From Anaerolineaceae bacterium (GTDB lineage Bacteria > Chloroflexota > Anaerolineae > Aggregatilineales > Phototrophicaceae), in assembly GCA_020634165.1 (NCBI GenBank), contig JACKCF010000001.1, positions 1,736,001-1,800,000 on the forward strand: DNA of 64,000 bases, read 5' to 3'. Position 1 is the stretch's first letter, and each line of letters opens with the position of its first letter. Shown here piece by piece: positions 17,403-24,924 of the stretch. Made by a program: the position numbers and the translations under genes. The notes beneath the pieces were generated by a model. The model had not been told where the DNA came from, searched no databases, and saw nothing but the letters and a program-made list of their open reading frames with translations.

Positions 17403-17730
17403 AGCATCCTCCTCATTTGGGTAATAGGCCTGCGTCTGCATGCGACACAGTTCCGTTCAATCGTGAACGTTGTAGGGTGGTAATCGCACAACTGTCATAA
17501 CACACGATGTGCAGGAGCGTTATGTTCTTACTCCTGAAGAAGTCAACGATGGATACCTTCCCTCACTTGTCGCCGATGATACACCGAATCGCATACTCCA
17601 AACCAGATGGCCTTTTGCGGCTGCACCTGTTGCCGCTGCAATTCAAGCTAACCATGTCTTATGGACAGCCGCCTGCGATATAATCCCATCTGATATTGTG
17701 TGCAATGGTTAAGGAATCACCAGCCAATCT
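17403..17730. other. Divergent intergenic region between fabF and the SDR gene
   Basis: These 328 bases hold the promoters for both directions. A palindrome lies at 17454-17469 on the fabF side, and a TATAAT at 17679-17684 points to the SDR gene. I see no convincing gene in it: the 67-codon frame at 17509-17712 lacks a ribosome site and any recognisable feature. Confidence 0.6.
17454..17469. promoter_or_regulatory. Palindrome upstream of fabF, possible operator
   Basis: CGTTCA-ATCG-TGAACG: six-base arms match perfectly around a four-base centre, ending 52 bases before the fabF start codon. Location and symmetry suit a dimeric repressor of fatty acid synthesis. The binding protein is unknown. 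Confidence 0.4.
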
Positions 17731-18690
17731 ATGATTTTGATAACAGGCGCTACCGGCTTCATTGGCCGTCATGTGGTCAAAGCCCTGATGGAGCAGAATT
17801 TACCTTTGCGATGCTTGCTCGCTCCGCATCAGGTGAATAATGCCCCCTGGGATGCTGAATCAGAAAATCCGCCGGAAATTGTCGTCGGCACCATTCTGGA
17901 CCAGCAGGCTGTTTTCCGTGCCGTGACGGGTGCCCATACCATCATTCACCTGGAAAATGCCATGTGGTGGGGGCGCCAGCGTGATCTTGAACGTATCGAA
18001 ATCGCCGGAACGCGCAATCTCATTACCCAGGCCCGTGCTGCCCGCGTCGGACGCCTGATTACTGTCAGCCAGCTTGGGGCGGCCTCATCATCAGCCTACA
18101 TGCTGCACCGCATCAAAGGCCAGCAGGAAGAAATCATCCGTGCCAGTGGTCTGGCCTATACCATCATTCGCTCCGGCATCGTGTTCGGTGAAGATGATTC
18201 GTTCATCAACAATATGGCCATGATGATGAGCGCTAATCCTGTCTTCTTCCTGATGCCTGGAATGGGCGAAGTATCCCTTCATCCCCTCTATATCGACGAT
18301 CTGGTGCGTGCTATTCGCCTGAGCTTAGAGCGCATCAGCACAGTGGACCGCGTGTTAGAGGTCGGTGGGCCGGAATACATGACTATCAGAGATACATTGC
18401 AGACCGTCATGCGCGTTACCGGAATGAGCCGGATCGTTATTGCCATGCCGCCCTACATCATGCGCTCCTTATCCCGTTTCTATAACCGCGTTTTCCCGCG
18501 GTCCTTTGTTACGCCGCACTGGTTGGATATACTCGCAACCAATCGCACGACGCAGTTGGGCAACATGTTCGATTACTTCGGCTTCCAGCCCAGGCGCTTT
18601 GAGGATACCTTGCTGACCTATATGCCGCAGCGACGTTATTTCCTGAGAGCGCTGCGTTTTGCCTTCCGCCGCCGCCCACGCCGCATTTAG
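17731..18690 (+). CDS. NAD(P)-dependent SDR (NmrA/complex I assembly-like epimerase family)
   Basis: A 319-residue atypical short-chain dehydrogenase. The N-terminal ILITGATGFIGRHVVKAL is the Rossmann nucleotide-binding motif (GxxGxxG). The usual YxxxK catalytic pair is replaced by a weak AYMLHRIKGQQEE region, typical of atypical SDRs that bind NAD(P)H as sensors or act on quinone/lipid-like substrates. The C-terminal third is basic. It may be a reductase, epimerase or redox-sensing protein; the substrate is unknown. It lies in the same direction as the GNAT and MenC-family genes and ends 14 bases before the next start. Confidence 0.72.
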   Translation: MILITGATGFIGRHVVKALMEQNLPLRCLLAPHQVNNAPWDAESENPPEIVVGTILDQQAVFRAVTGAHTIIHLENAMWWGRQRDLERIEIAGTRNLITQARAARVGRLITVSQLGAASSSAYMLHRIKGQQEEIIRASGLAYTIIRSGIVFGEDDSFINNMAMMMSANPVFFLMPGMGEVSLHPLYIDDLVRAIRLSLERISTVDRVLEVGGPEYMTIRDTLQTVMRVTGMSRIVIAMPPYIMRSLSRFYNRVFPRSFVTPHWLDILATNRTTQLGNMFDYFGFQPRRFEDTLLTYMPQRRYFLRALRFAFRRRPRRI

Positions 18691-18703
18691 GGGTAACACC
18701 ATC

Positions 18704-19585
18704 ATGAAATCTGCGATCACAATCCGACCCGTCTACGATCATGCTGAGTTTGAGCAGGCTGTGACCCTGCAAAAGATCTATTGGGGCGAGGAAGATGCTG
18801 CGTTGGTACCGTCGCATATGCTGGCCAGCATCGTTGGCTATGGTGGGCATGTCCATGCCGCCTTCGACGAAGATCGCATGATAGGCGTGCTAATTGGTTT
18901 TATGGGGGCCGATATCGACCCCGATAGCCAGCAGAATGCGCCCTCACGCATGCTCATTATGTCCAAACGCATGGTCGTACTGCCGGAATATCGTGGCCAG
19001 AGCATTGGCGAACGGCTCAAGTTGGCCCAGCGCGATTATGCGCTCCGACATGGTATTCGCCTTGTTTCCTGGACATTTGACCCAATGCTGGCTGCCAATG
19101 CCCATCTTAATCTGCACAAGCTGGCTGCATTGGGCCAGGGCTATGTCCCGAACTTCTTCGGCCAGGAAGCCGCGCACCCAACCCTCAGTGAAGACCGCAT
19201 CAAGGTCAACTGGTGGGTTGATGATGCACTGACACGGGATCGTCTGGATGGAAACACCCGTTTTAACGCCACTGATGCACCCATCATCAACCAGCCTGAT
19301 GTCAAGCAGGGTATGTTGACACCGACTGAATCGTCTGTCACCTTCACTGCCGATCTGGCCCTGCTGCAAATCCCGCCGCATTACTTCGCCATGGAAAAAC
19401 TGGATGCCGGACTGGCACGTTCCTGGCGCAATCACATCCGCGATTGTTTCATGTCGGCATTTGACCAGGGGTACCTGGCCGTCGATTTTGTGCGCCGCAA
19501 TGATCAGACCTACTATGTGCTGGCCCAACTAGACAATCCGCCACATTTTGAAGATGATTTGGCAACGGCCAGTCGTCAACAGTAA
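18704..19585 (+). CDS. GNAT-family N-acyltransferase (possible amino acid N-succinyltransferase)
   Basis: A 293-residue protein. The N-terminal ~200 residues are a GNAT fold: the acetyl/acyl-CoA pyrophosphate loop is at VVLPEYRGQSIGERLK (Q/R-x-x-G-x-G/A variant), followed by the WTFDPMLAANAHLNLHKL segment. The second part is a predicted beta-rich domain. This looks like the large GNAT type often found beside MenC-family racemases. In a known D- to L-amino acid conversion pathway, such a GNAT N-succinylates amino acids for a racemase. The MenC-family gene follows at once. Start ATG 18704 is chosen because AGGGG lies ten bases upstream. Family certain; acyl group and substrate inferred. Confidence 0.78.
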   Translation: MKSAITIRPVYDHAEFEQAVTLQKIYWGEEDAALVPSHMLASIVGYGGHVHAAFDEDRMIGVLIGFMGADIDPDSQQNAPSRMLIMSKRMVVLPEYRGQSIGERLKLAQRDYALRHGIRLVSWTFDPMLAANAHLNLHKLAALGQGYVPNFFGQEAAHPTLSEDRIKVNWWVDDALTRDRLDGNTRFNATDAPIINQPDVKQGMLTPTESSVTFTADLALLQIPPHYFAMEKLDAGLARSWRNHIRDCFMSAFDQGYLAVDFVRRNDQTYYVLAQLDNPPHFEDDLATASRQQ

Positions 19586-19618
19586 CGCTATTCACGATTT
19601 ACGCTCAAGGAGTCAACT

Positions 19619-20767
19619 GTGCGTCCCATCACGATTAAGGAAGTCGCCCTTTATCCGATTGCTATGCCTTTTGTGGAACCACTTAAAACCAGCTTTGGCA
19701 TGGAACCCTTCAAAGGTGCGGTTCTGGTAGAAATCACGACAGAAGAGGGCATTAAAGGGTGGGGCGAAGCGGCAGTCGCACCCGAACCTGGCTACTCTGG
19801 TGAAACCGTCGCGACATCCTACCATGTGCTCAAGCACTTTATGGCCCCCTTGATGACGGGCAAAACGATTGACGACCCTTACAAAGCGCGCGACGTTCTG
19901 CAAGTCATTCGCGATCATCATCATGCCCGTGCGGGGATAGAAGGTGCCATCTGGGATGCCTTTGCCCGTGCCAACAATATGCGTCTGGCCGACTTGTTTG
20001 CCTCATATGTCGATGCTGAAAGCACCAACCGTGCGGTCGTCGGTGTCAGCATCGGCATTCAGCCAACCGTAGAAGATACATTGGCGATTATCCGTAAGCG
20101 CATGGGGCAGGGCTACCAGCGCATCAAGCTTAAAATCAAGCCTGGTTGGGATGTTGACTTCGCTAAAGCCATTCGCGCCGAACTGCCTGATGCCACCATT
20201 ATGCTCGATGCCAACAGCGCCTACACCCTGACCGATGCTGAACACCTCGCGCAATTTGACGACCTCAACCTGCTCATGATCGAACAACCGCTGCGCTCTT
20301 ACGATATTTATGAGCATGGCTTGCTCAATCACCATATTGAAACGCCACTTTGTCTGGACGAGAGCATCAAAACAGCCCTTGACCTGCGGCTGGCACTCCA
20401 GGTCAACGCGATTGACATTCTCAACCTCAAACCCGCTCGCGTCGGCGGCTTTGCTGAAAGTATCGATATTTACAAAATCTGTGTAGAGCATGAACTGCCA
20501 CTTTGGATTGGTGGTATGCTGGAAACAGGCATCGGACGCGCTGCCAACGTTGCCTTTGCATCCCTCCCCGGTGTGACCTTGCCCTGTGATATTTCCGCGA
20601 CTGATCGCTACTTCGACCCTGACATTACCGAGCCGCCCTTTGTTTTGCAGCCCGATAGCACCCTCAATGTTCCCAACGGCATCGGTATCGGCGTCGAAGT
20701 CATTCCAGAACGTGTGCAAGAAGCAGTCGCCCGCTGGTACGAACTGGATATGTACCCCATCGGTTAA
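19619..20767 (+). CDS. menC: MenC-family enolase-superfamily enzyme (o-succinylbenzoate synthase / N-succinylamino acid racemase)
   Basis: A 382-residue enzyme of normal family length. The enolase-superfamily catalytic set is complete: RIKLKIKPG (KxK general base), MLDANSAY (metal Asp), MIEQPL (metal Glu), CLDESI (metal Asp) and NLKPARVGG (second Lys). Family members perform o-succinylbenzoate synthesis in menaquinone biosynthesis, N-succinylamino acid racemisation, or both. No other men gene is in the window, and the GNAT neighbour 33 bases upstream favours racemisation, so the symbol marks the family only. Starts with GTG after AAGGAG. proC follows 23 bases later, so amino acid metabolism is a common theme. 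Confidence 0.88.
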   Translation: MRPITIKEVALYPIAMPFVEPLKTSFGMEPFKGAVLVEITTEEGIKGWGEAAVAPEPGYSGETVATSYHVLKHFMAPLMTGKTIDDPYKARDVLQVIRDHHHARAGIEGAIWDAFARANNMRLADLFASYVDAESTNRAVVGVSIGIQPTVEDTLAIIRKRMGQGYQRIKLKIKPGWDVDFAKAIRAELPDATIMLDANSAYTLTDAEHLAQFDDLNLLMIEQPLRSYDIYEHGLLNHHIETPLCLDESIKTALDLRLALQVNAIDILNLKPARVGGFAESIDIYKICVEHELPLWIGGMLETGIGRAANVAFASLPGVTLPCDISATDRYFDPDITEPPFVLQPDSTLNVPNGIGIGVEVIPERVQEAVARWYELDMYPIG

Positions 20768-20790
20768 AAGACTTATTTGAGGAAAAGACA

Positions 20791-21609
20791 ATGGCACTCA
20801 AAGGTACGAGGATTGCGTTTATAGGGTCGGGTGTCATGGGCAGGGCGATCATCAGTGGATTGCTCAGTAAGGGATTGGTTGAACCTGAGCTGATTATTGC
20901 CGCTGATCCTGATATGGCCGCTATGCAAACAGTTCAGGCCAACAATGGCATCGCTGTGACCCGTGACAACCTGGAAGCCGTTGCCGGTGCGCAAATTCTG
21001 GTGTTATGCGTAAAACCTCAGAATATGGGCATGGTTCTCGATGGCTTGCGTGGCCATGTGGCCCATGTCGAACTGGCGATTAGTATCGCCGCCGGGGTGA
21101 CGCTCAAGACGATTGAAGAAGGGTTAGCCCTTACGCATGTTGTGCGGGCGATGCCCAATACCCCCGGCCAGATCGGCGAAGGCGTCTCTGTCTGGACCAA
21201 CACGCCAGAAGTCACCGACGAGCAGAAGAAACAGGCCCAGGAAATCCTTGAGGCGATGGGGCAGGCGATCCACGTCCATGATGAGAAATACCTCGACATG
21301 GCGACGGCGCTGACAGGCTCCGGCCCCGCTTATGTATTCATGTTCATCGAGGCATTAATTGATGCAGGTGTGCGCATGGGCTTTTCCCGCGATATTGCGA
21401 CGACGCTGGCGATGCAGTTGGTCAAAGGCAGTACCGATTTCCTGGCGCAGTCTGGTGCGCATCCGACAGTGCTGCGAAACCAGGTTACCAGTCCTGGCGG
21501 AACGACGGCTGCCGCCTTGTATGAACTGGACAAAGGCAACTTCAGGACGACCATCAGCGACGCCATCTGGGCAGCTTACCAGCGCTCAATCGAGCTAGGC
21601 AAGGATTAG
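20791..21609 (+). CDS. proC: Pyrroline-5-carboxylate reductase
   Basis: A 272-residue NAD(P)H-dependent enzyme, normal length, for the last step of proline synthesis. Visible features: N-terminal Rossmann loop FIGSGVMGRAIISGLL, LCVKPQNM, ISIAAGVTL, HVVRAMPNTPGQIGEG (substrate loop) and the dimer signature GSGPAYVFMFIEALIDAGVRMG with VTSPGGTTAAAL, all typical of ProC. GAGGAAAA lies before the ATG. It is probably the last gene of the SDR-GNAT-MenC-ProC run, since a 427-base gap with its own promoter follows. Confidence 0.95.
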   Translation: MALKGTRIAFIGSGVMGRAIISGLLSKGLVEPELIIAADPDMAAMQTVQANNGIAVTRDNLEAVAGAQILVLCVKPQNMGMVLDGLRGHVAHVELAISIAAGVTLKTIEEGLALTHVVRAMPNTPGQIGEGVSVWTNTPEVTDEQKKQAQEILEAMGQAIHVHDEKYLDMATALTGSGPAYVFMFIEALIDAGVRMGFSRDIATTLAMQLVKGSTDFLAQSGAHPTVLRNQVTSPGGTTAAALYELDKGNFRTTISDAIWAAYQRSIELGKD

Positions 21610-21800
21610 CCGAACATTGATCATAGGCGCAAAGTCGGGCAGTTCTCTGGTAATAAAACGCATGGATTCTGCTTGGTTCCGTCTGCAGTCTTGGGTAAAC
21701 TAGCCGAACACAGAGAATGTGCGTAGGAAGGTGCTCTTTGCGGGTTGATAAACCCACCGCCGGAGGTTAATCTTAAGCACACTGTCAATCTGTGTGAGTA

Positions 21801-21826
21801 GCGTTTGTGAAAATGTGGACAAACGC
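21801..21826. promoter_or_regulatory. Inverted repeat overlapping the atp promoter, possible operator
   Basis: GCGTTTGT at 21801-21808 and ACAAACGC at 21819-21826 are exact reverse complements, ten bases apart. The right arm overlaps the proposed -35 box of the atpAGDC promoter, a typical place for repressor or activator binding. The regulator is unknown. Confidence 0.5.
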
Positions 21827-21845
21827 GCATTTGCTCGTATACAAT
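21816..21845 (+). promoter_or_regulatory. Promoter of atpA-atpG-atpD-atpC
   Basis: TGGACA (21816-21821) and TACAAT (21840-21845), each five of six to the sigma-70 consensus, are spaced by 18 bases. The start site would be near 21852, giving an ~185-base leader. Confidence 0.55.
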
Positions 21846-22036
21846 AGTCAGGTGCGCTCATTTAGAGGGGCGCTCCGTTGGCGTCTATCAAACATCACCT
21901 ATCCATTATTGCACCAAGACGCATTTTGTGTTCTTACCAGACCGGAAGCAGGAACGCTTTAAGCAGTCCCTGTATTGAATAACGGATACTGAAAAACCGA
22001 TCAACCTCATTTATTCGATCAGATAAGGAGCCGGGA

Positions 22037-23539
22037 ATGGCGGAAAACATTTATGACTCGATACTCAAGCAGATTGAAGGCTTCGATCCTTCAATTGAAG
22101 CGGTCGAGGTCGGTTATGTAGAAGAAGTGGGTGATGGTATCGCTCGTGTGAGTGGCCTCCCCAATGCGCGCTTCAACGAACTACTGAGGTTTGAAAACGG
22201 CACAGCCGGTATTGCCTTCAACCTGGAGCGTGACAATGTCGGTGTCATCATCATGGGTGACTACGGCGAAATCCAGGAAGGCGACACCGTTAGCGCAGTC
22301 GGTCGTATCGCTTCCGTGCCGGTGGGTATGGGGCTGGTTGGCCGCGTGGTGGGTGCTCTTGGTAACCCGCTCGATGGCAAAGGCCCGATTGCCAGTGATG
22401 AATTCTACAACATTGAACGTATCGCTCCCGGCGTTATGGAACGTAAAGGCGTTAATCGTCCGGTCCAGACGGGGCTGCTCGCTATCGACTCCATGATTCC
22501 GATTGGTCGTGGCCAGCGTGAGTTGATCATTGGCGACCGCCAGACAGGCAAGACCGCCGTTGCCCTGGACACCATCATCAACCAGAAGGGCGAAGACCTC
22601 TACTGCATCTACGTCGCTGTTGGTAAGCGTCGTGGTGAAGTTGCCCGTATCGTCGCCACATTGGAAGAGCATGGTGCGATGGAATACACCACCATCGTCA
22701 TGGCTTCAGCCTCCGACGCAGCCGCGCTGCAATACCTGGCTCCGTACAGCGGTTGCGCCATTGGCGAATGGTTCATGGAAAATGGCAAAGACGCTCTCGT
22801 TATTTACGATGACTTGTCCAAGCACGCTGCGGCCTACCGTCAGGTTTCGCTGCTGCTTCGCCGCCCACCTGGACGTGAAGCTTTCCCTGGCGATGTCTTC
22901 TACCTCCACAGCCGCCTATTAGAACGTGCCGCCCAGCTCAGTAATGAACGTGGCGGGGGCAGCCTGACCGCACTGCCAGTTATTGAAACCTTGCTTGGCG
23001 ATGTGTCGGCCTTCGTTCCCACCAACGTTATCTCGATTACAGACGGCCAGATTTACCTGGAAAGCGAATTGTTCTACTCCGGCCAGCGCCCAGCCCTGAA
23101 TACGGGTATCAGCGTGAGCCGCGTGGGTGGTAGTGCCCAGACGACAGCCATGAACAAGGTTGCAGGTGGTTTGCGTCTGCAGATGGCGCAGTTCCGCTCG
23201 CTGGCGGCATTTGCTCAGTTCGGCTCCAACCTCGACCGTGAAACACAGCGTCAGTTGGATCGTGGTCTGCGCCTGAACGAGTTGTTCAAGCAAGCCCAAT
23301 ACCAGACACTTTCCGTAGATGAACAGATCATCCTCATCTATGCGGGTACCAGCGGTGTCCTTGACGAAGTTCCGGTTGATCGCGTGGGTGAATTCAAGCT
23401 GGACTTCCTGCGTGCGCTGCGTGGCCAGTACAGTGACCTCGCCAGGGATGTTCGTACCCATACCGACGAACGCCTGTCAGAAGATTTATCTAAACGAATC
23501 GAAGAAGCTGTGAAGGGCTTCTTGCAGACGTGGAGCTAG
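22037..23539 (+). CDS. atpA: F1 ATP synthase subunit alpha
   Basis: A 500-residue subunit. Features: the crown beta-barrel domain (VGYVEEVGDGIARVSGLPNA), the P-loop GDRQTGKT, the segment DDLSKHAAAYRQ, LLRRPPGREAFPGDVFYLHS and SVSRVGGSAQTTAMNKV. The arginine in VSRVGGSA is the arginine finger that acts on the beta catalytic site. Alpha forms the a3b3 head of F1 facing the cytoplasm and binds nucleotide without hydrolysis. AAGGAG precedes the ATG. It opens the operon; the usual upstream atpB, atpE, atpF and atpH are absent, and proC lies upstream instead. Confidence 0.98.
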   Translation: MAENIYDSILKQIEGFDPSIEAVEVGYVEEVGDGIARVSGLPNARFNELLRFENGTAGIAFNLERDNVGVIIMGDYGEIQEGDTVSAVGRIASVPVGMGLVGRVVGALGNPLDGKGPIASDEFYNIERIAPGVMERKGVNRPVQTGLLAIDSMIPIGRGQRELIIGDRQTGKTAVALDTIINQKGEDLYCIYVAVGKRRGEVARIVATLEEHGAMEYTTIVMASASDAAALQYLAPYSGCAIGEWFMENGKDALVIYDDLSKHAAAYRQVSLLLRRPPGREAFPGDVFYLHSRLLERAAQLSNERGGGSLTALPVIETLLGDVSAFVPTNVISITDGQIYLESELFYSGQRPALNTGISVSRVGGSAQTTAMNKVAGGLRLQMAQFRSLAAFAQFGSNLDRETQRQLDRGLRLNELFKQAQYQTLSVDEQIILIYAGTSGVLDEVPVDRVGEFKLDFLRALRGQYSDLARDVRTHTDERLSEDLSKRIEEAVKGFLQTWS

Positions 23540-23572
23540 CGCATATCACATCAAGTGGAAAGGAGACGCTAG

Positions 23573-24892
23573 ATGCCACCCCTTAGAGAAGTCAGAAATC
23601 GAATCCGAAGCGTAAAGAACATCTCGCAGATTACGCGCGCGTTGGAAGCCGTTTCGGCCTCACGTGTTCGCCGTGCGCAGGCCCGTGCGATGGCCAGCCG
23701 CCACTATGCTGAAAAAGCCTGGGAAATTCTGGTGAATATCCAGGCATCATCAAAGGGCGCACTGCCGCACCCGCTGCTGACTGCCCGCGAAGAAATCAAT
23801 CGCGTGATGGTCATTCTCATCACGTCGGATCGTGGTTTGGCGGGTTCATACAATGCCAATGTGCTGCGTGTCGTAGAGCGCTTCCAGCGTAATTTTGGCA
23901 AACCGGTGGATTTTGTGACTGTTGGCCGTAAAGGGCGCGATACTTTGATTCGCCAGCGGGCCAACGTCGTCGCGGAATTCAGTGATATGCCTGCCGAGCC
24001 GCGCATCAGTGATGTGACACCAATTGCACGCCTCGCTGTTGATGCCTATCTCAGTGGCGAAGTTGATGAAGTCCTCATTGCCTACACCGACTTCATCAAC
24101 ATGCTGACGCAGCGTCCGGTTGTCCTCGGTTGGTTGCCATTGACGCCGGATACTGTCGCCAATCAAGTCGCCAGCGAATTCGTCAAGGACGTGCCGCACG
24201 TCACCGACAGTGCGACCGACTACGAATATGAGCCAAGTGCCGCTGCGGTTCTGGAAGAAATCGTTCCGCGCTTTACTGAATTGCAACTGTATCAGGCGCT
24301 GCTGGAATCCCAGGCCAGTGAACATGCCGCGCGTATGGCTGCCATGCGTAACGCGACCGATAATGCCACCCAGCTTGTTGGTGACCTGACCCTGGAATAC
24401 AACAAAGCGCGCCAGTCAGCCATCACCAGCGAAATTCTCGATATTGTTGGTGGCGCCAACGCGCTCCAACAGTCGATTGAAAAAGCGGCTGATGATATGC
24501 TGGCTTCGGCTCATCCAACTGCCCCGCGTGCGCCTGCACCTGCTATGACGGCTGCCAGCAATGGCAACGGTGCCAAGACTGCCTCCAAGAAGGATGCACC
24601 AGCGAAACAGGCTGCTGGTCCACAGGGCAAAAAAGTCAAGCAGGACGACCTAAAAGTCATTGAAGGTATCGGCCCCAAGATGGAAAAAGCACTCCATGCG
24701 GCAGGCATCGATACCTGGGCCAAGTTGTCGGAAGCAACAGATGACCAGTTACATGCGGCTATTGAAGCGGCTGACATGAGTTTTGCCCCCAGTCTGCCTA
24801 CATGGGCGCGTCAGGCAGGTTTTGCTGCTCGCGGTGATTGGGACGGATTACAACAACTGCAAGATGAACTGACCGCCGGGCGCGACGCCTAG
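23573..24892 (+). CDS. atpG: F1 ATP synthase subunit gamma with C-terminal helix-hairpin-helix domain
   Basis: A 439-residue protein; typical gamma is ~285-300. Residues 1-300 are a full gamma: N-terminal helix REVRNRIRSVKNISQITRAL, LITSDRGLAGSYNAN, and C-terminal helix LEYNKARQSAITSEILDIVG. Gamma is the rotor shaft inside a3b3. Residues ~311-355 are an Ala/Pro/Lys-rich linker. Residues ~357-435 form a helix-hairpin-helix domain (DDLKVIEGIGPKMEKALHAA, then WARQAGFAARGDWDGLQQLQ) of the type appended to several unrelated bacterial proteins. The frame is continuous, without any frameshift, and the stop is 32 bases before atpD with a normal ribosome site between. The role of the extra domain is unknown. 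Confidence 0.95.
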   Translation: MPPLREVRNRIRSVKNISQITRALEAVSASRVRRAQARAMASRHYAEKAWEILVNIQASSKGALPHPLLTAREEINRVMVILITSDRGLAGSYNANVLRVVERFQRNFGKPVDFVTVGRKGRDTLIRQRANVVAEFSDMPAEPRISDVTPIARLAVDAYLSGEVDEVLIAYTDFINMLTQRPVVLGWLPLTPDTVANQVASEFVKDVPHVTDSATDYEYEPSAAAVLEEIVPRFTELQLYQALLESQASEHAARMAAMRNATDNATQLVGDLTLEYNKARQSAITSEILDIVGGANALQQSIEKAADDMLASAHPTAPRAPAPAMTAASNGNGAKTASKKDAPAKQAAGPQGKKVKQDDLKVIEGIGPKMEKALHAAGIDTWAKLSEATDDQLHAAIEAADMSFAPSLPTWARQAGFAARGDWDGLQQLQDELTAGRDA

Positions 24893-24924
24893 TCATTCCG
24901 GCTGCTGATAAAAGGAGCAAATCA

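Larger units (their letters stand above)
21610..22036 (+). other. Long leader/intergenic region before the ATP synthase operon
   Basis: These 427 bases have no convincing gene. They contain a small GGGTT/AACCC hairpin near 21738-21752, a CACAC/GTGTG stem near 21779-21796, the inverted repeat and promoter described separately, and then about 190 bases of untranslated leader before AAGGAG and the atpA ATG. The long leader may be regulatory, but I recognise no riboswitch. Confidence 0.5.

Noticed and set aside
17509..17712. 67-codon frame between fabF and the SDR gene
   Set aside because: No ribosome site, no recognisable domain and a composition typical of a chance frame in a promoter region.
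18659..18703. Upstream start for the GNAT gene overlapping the SDR gene
   Set aside because: The ATG at 18704 has a good ribosome site and begins at the expected GNAT strand; the longer form adds unconserved residues.
21610..21800. Possible riboswitch or small RNA before the atp operon
   Set aside because: Only short stems are seen, located upstream of the proposed promoter; no known aptamer core was recognised.
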